Positions 6,690-8,906 of a stretch of 8,906 nucleotides of DNA are shown here, one piece after another (position 1 is the stretch's first letter; each line of letters opens with the position of its first letter). The position numbers and the translations under genes were made by a program. Source of the DNA: JAJFKJ01 sp964443025 (GTDB taxonomy: Bacteria > Pseudomonadota > Gammaproteobacteria > JABCZS01); contig CAYUEL010000086.1 in NCBI GenBank assembly GCA_964443025.1, positions 1 to 8,906 on the forward strand. The letters run 5' to 3'. The notes under the pieces are model-generated. The model ran no database searches. It was not told the DNA's origin and saw nothing but the letters and a program-made list of their open reading frames with translations.

Positions 6690-8060
6690 ATGGATAAAAA
6701 ACTACTTGCTTCACATTTTCAATCGATACAAAATACAACACTTCGCACGTTATTAGGAAATGCGACGGTTGAAACAGCAGGCATTCATTTTAATTACACG
6801 CATCATCCTATCACTAAAGAAACGATTGATGTATTAACGTCGCAAGCAACACTTCATGGATTGGGCGATTACATTCAAAATTTAACGCAAGGAAAAAAAG
6901 TGAATGTGACGGAAAATCGTGCAGCGTGGCACACCGCGTTGCGCGATCCAAAAACACCCGTCGACGATGTTCAAGCAACACTGGATAAGATGGCATCGTT
7001 ATGTGATACGTTGCATCAACAAGATGCCATTACTGATGTTGTACATCTGGGTGTGGGCGGTTCATTCTGGGGACCTCAGTTCGTTGTCGAAGCATTGCAT
7101 GATCTTCCTAAAAAACTCAATGTACATTTTGTGGCTGAATTAGATGAAGCACAATTACGCGATACGCTTTTACCCTTAAAACCAGAAAATACATTATTTA
7201 TCGTTGCATCCAAATCATTTACCACGCCCGAAACATTAGCCAATGCAAACCGCGCCAAAGCTTGGGGCGCAAAACATTTTATTGCCATTACCGCCAATGT
7301 CGAGAATGCGCGTACATGGGGCATTCAACCCGAATATATTTTCCCGATGTGGGATTGGGTGGGCGGACGTTTTTCCGTATGGTCCGCGGTTGGTTTACCC
7401 ATTGCATTAGCCTATGGGATGGATGTGTTTCTCGCTTTATTGCGCGGCGCGCACCGTATGGATCAACATTTTATTTCCCAACCCTTTTTACAAAATATGC
7501 CTGTTTTAATGGCGTTATTATCTTATGCCTATATACAATTTTATAATGCACCCACGCGCGCAGTATTACCTTATGCGCATCGCTTGCGTGGTGTTGTACC
7601 TTACGTTCAACAATTATGCATGGAAAGTTTGGGGAAACGTTGTGACACAGAAGGTAATAGTGTCGACTATGCAACGGGTTCTATTATTTGGGGTGCAACC
7701 GGTACTCATGCGCAACATACATTTAATCAATTGATTCACCAAGGTACGCACGTAATTCCTGTTGATTTTATTTTGATTGATGACGAATCAGACAATGCCG
7801 CTGCCTTACGCGCACAATGCATGGCGCAATCGCATACATTATGTTATGGCGATCCTTCCAATGAACAACCTCATCGACGCATTGGCGGCAACCAACCTCA
7901 TTCGATTATCACATTGAATGGATTAACCCCCGAAACCATCGGCGCGTTACTGGCTCTGTACGAACATCAAGTAGCTAGTTTGGGTTGCTTATTAAATATC
8001 AATCCCTTTGATCAATTTGGTGTGGAACATAGTAAAGCGTTTTTAAAGAAAGGATTCTAG
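6690..8060 (+). CDS. pgi: Glucose-6-phosphate isomerase (short form)
   Basis: Interconverts glucose 6-phosphate and fructose 6-phosphate in glycolysis and gluconeogenesis. Family blocks run in order: ENRAAWHTALR, GVGGSFWGP (121-129), ASKSFTTPET, WDWVGGRFSVWSAVG (Arg227), CMESLGK (Glu312, the catalytic base), LIHQGT (His350) and FDQFGVEHSK (Lys449). These correspond to E. coli Arg272, Glu355, His386 and Lys514. At 456 residues it is about 90 shorter than E. coli Pgi (549): the segment between the catalytic His and Lys is compacted, and only seven residues follow Lys449, where E. coli has about 35. The ATG at 6690, 4 nt after panD, was preferred to an in-frame ATG at 6630 inside panD. No strong ribosome site is seen, so coupling to panD is likely. 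Its last 18 bp overlap the convergent antitoxin gene. Confidence 0.93.
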   Translation: MDKKLLASHFQSIQNTTLRTLLGNATVETAGIHFNYTHHPITKETIDVLTSQATLHGLGDYIQNLTQGKKVNVTENRAAWHTALRDPKTPVDDVQATLDKMASLCDTLHQQDAITDVVHLGVGGSFWGPQFVVEALHDLPKKLNVHFVAELDEAQLRDTLLPLKPENTLFIVASKSFTTPETLANANRAKAWGAKHFIAITANVENARTWGIQPEYIFPMWDWVGGRFSVWSAVGLPIALAYGMDVFLALLRGAHRMDQHFISQPFLQNMPVLMALLSYAYIQFYNAPTRAVLPYAHRLRGVVPYVQQLCMESLGKRCDTEGNSVDYATGSIIWGATGTHAQHTFNQLIHQGTHVIPVDFILIDDESDNAAALRAQCMAQSHTLCYGDPSNEQPHRRIGGNQPHSIITLNGLTPETIGALLALYEHQVASLGCLLNINPFDQFGVEHSKAFLKKGF

Positions 8061-8534
8061 AGGACTATGAAATTTAATTTCAACGGTAGCTCCTAATGCT
8101 GCTGCAGCTTTTTTAAGACTCTTCAGTGTGATGTTTTTACCCGCTTCAATTTGCTGATAATTTTGATATTGAACACCCATCGCACGAGCAACATCCGCCA
8201 TAGAACAATGTTTAAATGCCCGAAGCTTGTATAACAAAACAGGAACAGCTACTTCGGGGCTTGGGGCAATAAGTATTTCACCTTTTTTAGGCTTTGATGG
8301 ATTTGGAATTTCAATTTCATCCATTGCCATATCTAATAATAAGATATCTAATACTTCTTGCGCATTCAATAATGCTTCTTCTAACGAATCGCCTTCTGAA
8401 AAAATATTTTTCAAATCACGGAAGGCTACTACAAACCCGTCTCCATCTGGCGTAACAGTGGCAGCATAAACCAACGAAAGCTCAATTTCTTGCGAGCTTG
8501 TTTGGGTTTTCTTACTATTTTTTCGACTTTTCAT
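8043..8534 (-). CDS. hicB: HicB-type antitoxin with C-terminal XRE-like DNA-binding domain
   Basis: 163 residues from the third of three consecutive ATGs (8540, 8537, 8534). Residues about 20-68 are the HicB fold, with YAATVTPDGDGF and then FSEGDSLEEALLNAQEVLD, the degenerate RNase H-like unit that binds HicA. After a Pro/Lys-rich linker, residues about 110-150 form an XRE-type helix-turn-helix (MADVARAMGVQYQNYQQIEAG...SLKKAAAALG). HicB neutralises HicA and usually represses its own operon; the palindromes upstream of hicA are likely targets. It follows hicA by a few bases. The last eight residues and the stop are read from the strand opposite the pgi 3' end, so the tail may have been acquired when the pair landed here. 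Family is confident; the exact start is not. Confidence 0.88.
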   Translation of the reverse strand: MKSRKNSKKTQTSSQEIELSLVYAATVTPDGDGFVVAFRDLKNIFSEGDSLEEALLNAQEVLDILLLDMAMDEIEIPNPSKPKKGEILIAPSPEVAVPVLLYKLRAFKHCSMADVARAMGVQYQNYQQIEAGKNITLKSLKKAAAALGATVEIKFHSPLESFL

Positions 8535-8541
8535 CATCATG

Positions 8542-8546
8542 CACCT
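8542..8546 (-). promoter_or_regulatory. Ribosome binding site that decides the hicB start
   Basis: AGGTG on the minus strand overlaps the hicA stop codon. It lies 1 nt before the first ATG of hicB, 4 nt before the second and 7 nt before the third. The third spacing (start at 8534) is the usual one, which is why that start was chosen. Confidence 0.5.
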
Positions 8547-8733
8547 ATTTCAACTTTACCCCTGTAGCACGCTCAATATTCCTAAGCGTTCCAGGTCGTA
8601 AATCTTTTTTGCCATGCACAGGCACAACTATAGGTAAGTACCCAGGTTTCTTCATCTTATGATGACTGCCCTGCGTACTGACATGCTCCCAGCCCGATTG
8701 CTCGAGTTTTTTTATTATTGTTTTACCGTCCAT
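8545..8733 (-). CDS. hicA: HicA-type mRNA interferase toxin
   Basis: 62 residues, the normal size for HicA, a small double-stranded RNA-binding-fold protein that cleaves mRNA and blocks translation. It has the family layout: KTIIKKLEQSGWEHVSTQGSHHKM at the start with the catalytic His in GSHHK (His24), then the beta-strand IVVPVHGKKDLRPGTLRNIERATG. The start has AGGG 5 nt upstream (8739-8742). The toxin comes first and the antitoxin second, the common hicAB order, and the two would be on one message from the promoter at about 8786-8814. With the catalytic His and the antitoxin both present, the module looks functional. Confidence 0.93.
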   Translation of the reverse strand: MDGKTIIKKLEQSGWEHVSTQGSHHKMKKPGYLPIVVPVHGKKDLRPGTLRNIERATGVKLK

Positions 8734-8763
8734 AACAGCCCTACATCGCTAGATTTCAATACA

Positions 8764-8781
8764 CACAAGTTATGGCTTGTA
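8764..8781. promoter_or_regulatory. hicAB operator O1, downstream palindrome
   Basis: CACAAGTTATGGCTTGTA has half-sites ACAAG and CTTGT separated by 6 bp. It lies just downstream of the predicted -10 and covers the expected transcription start near 8779. It and O2 form a direct repeat that runs on for three more bases (21 bp, 19 identical) with a 29-bp period. It is a likely binding site for the HicB helix-turn-helix dimer. Confidence 0.6.
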
Positions 8782-8785
8782 TCTC

Positions 8786-8814
8786 ATACTAGCACAAGTT
8801 ATAGCTTGTGTCTA
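8786..8814 (-). promoter_or_regulatory. hicAB promoter (-35 TAGACA, -10 TAGTAT)
   Basis: On the minus strand TAGACA (8809-8814) matches the -35 consensus at five of six positions. TAGTAT (8786-8791) matches the -10 at four of six, and the spacer is exactly 17 bp. The predicted start near 8779 gives a leader of about 45 nt before hicA. The spacer is almost entirely operator O2, which is the expected design for autorepression. Confidence 0.6.
8793..8810. promoter_or_regulatory. hicAB operator O2, in the promoter spacer
   Basis: CACAAGTTATAGCTTGTG is an 18-bp palindrome with 16 symmetrical positions and half-sites CACAAG and CTTGTG. It fills the space between the -35 and -10 hexamers, so a bound repressor would block RNA polymerase directly. 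Confidence 0.65.
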
Positions 8815-8861
8815 GCGAGGTGAGGAAATGGCCTGACTTCTTTGATCCGCTCTCTTGCGTT

Positions 8862-8906
8862 CGCGGCTCACGTAAAGGATTGCGGTAATCTCATACGTGA
8901 GCCGCG
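8862..8906. repeat. GC-rich inverted repeat at the window end, perfect 13-bp arms
   Basis: CGCGGCTCACGTA (8862-8874) is exactly complementary to TACGTGAGCCGCG (8894-8906), with a 19-nt loop. The loop holds a second stem, GGATT against AATCT with one G-T pair (8877-8881 with 8887-8891), closing on GCGGT. Together they make one long symmetrical hairpin. The arms are much richer in GC than the surrounding DNA. There is no T-run, so it is not a typical terminator. The right arm ends at the last base, so the full element may be longer. It could be a dispersed palindromic repeat, a miniature mobile element end or a protein binding site. Confidence 0.75.

Larger units (their letters stand above)
8746..8818. 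repeat. 8-bp inverted repeat framing the hicAB control region
   Basis: TCGCTAGA (8746-8753) and its exact reverse complement TCTAGCGA (8811-8818) flank the two operator palindromes. It may help looping or be the remains of a larger symmetrical element. Chance is possible for a repeat this short. Confidence 0.35.

Noticed and set aside
8041..8100. Rho-independent terminator between pgi and hicB
   Set aside because: No hairpin with a T-run is present on either strand, and the genes overlap.
8862..8906. Terminator for a gene beyond the window
   Set aside because: The stem is strong, but no T-tract follows on the minus strand, and the plus-strand side is cut off by the window end.
8734..8906. 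CRISPR array or tandem repeat array
   Set aside because: Only two repeat copies exist. Each is a palindrome located within a promoter, so they are better explained as operators.

Overview
The window looks like chromosomal DNA from a low-GC gammaproteobacterium. The evidence is E. coli-length PanB, PanC and PanD with the same residue numbering, a PilV/PilW/PilX-type minor pilin cluster, and a fused LplT-PlsC-Aas lipid protein. Tight gene packing and AT-rich DNA would suit a host-associated lineage such as Legionellales/Coxiella relatives, but that placement is a guess from style, not from a match.

Bases 1-4521 (minus strand) form one compact operon of four overlapping genes: a PilV-like protein, a PilW-like prepilin, a PilX-like protein, then a large fused MFS transporter / PlsC acyltransferase / AMP-binding protein whose 3' end lies beyond base 1. 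Only the PilW-like protein keeps a readable prepilin cleavage motif. The AMP-binding domain of the fusion has lost its P-loop and its TGD aspartate although the frame is open, so it looks like a pseudo-ligase attached to an intact-looking transporter and acyltransferase.

Bases 4522-4645 are a divergent promoter region. From there a plus-strand operon runs panB-panC-panD-pgi with 2-4 nt gaps. PanB makes ketopantoate, PanD makes beta-alanine, and PanC joins pantoate to beta-alanine. The ketopantoate reductase is not in the window. The last gene encodes an unusually short glucose-6-phosphate isomerase with its catalytic residues present.

Bases 8043-8733 (minus strand) carry a HicA-HicB toxin-antitoxin pair converging on pgi; the end of hicB overlaps the end of pgi by 18 bp. 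Upstream lies a well-formed autoregulatory promoter: two near-identical palindromes, one filling the -35/-10 spacer and one over the predicted transcription start. The window ends in a GC-rich perfect 13-bp inverted repeat whose right arm stops at the last base, so the element probably continues outside.

No tRNA, rRNA, CRISPR array, transposase or convincing rho-independent terminator was seen. The strongest leads are the degenerate AMP-binding domain, the leader-poor minor pilins overlapping the lipid gene, and the hicAB control region with its neighbouring inverted repeat. I did not find a clearly new multi-gene system.
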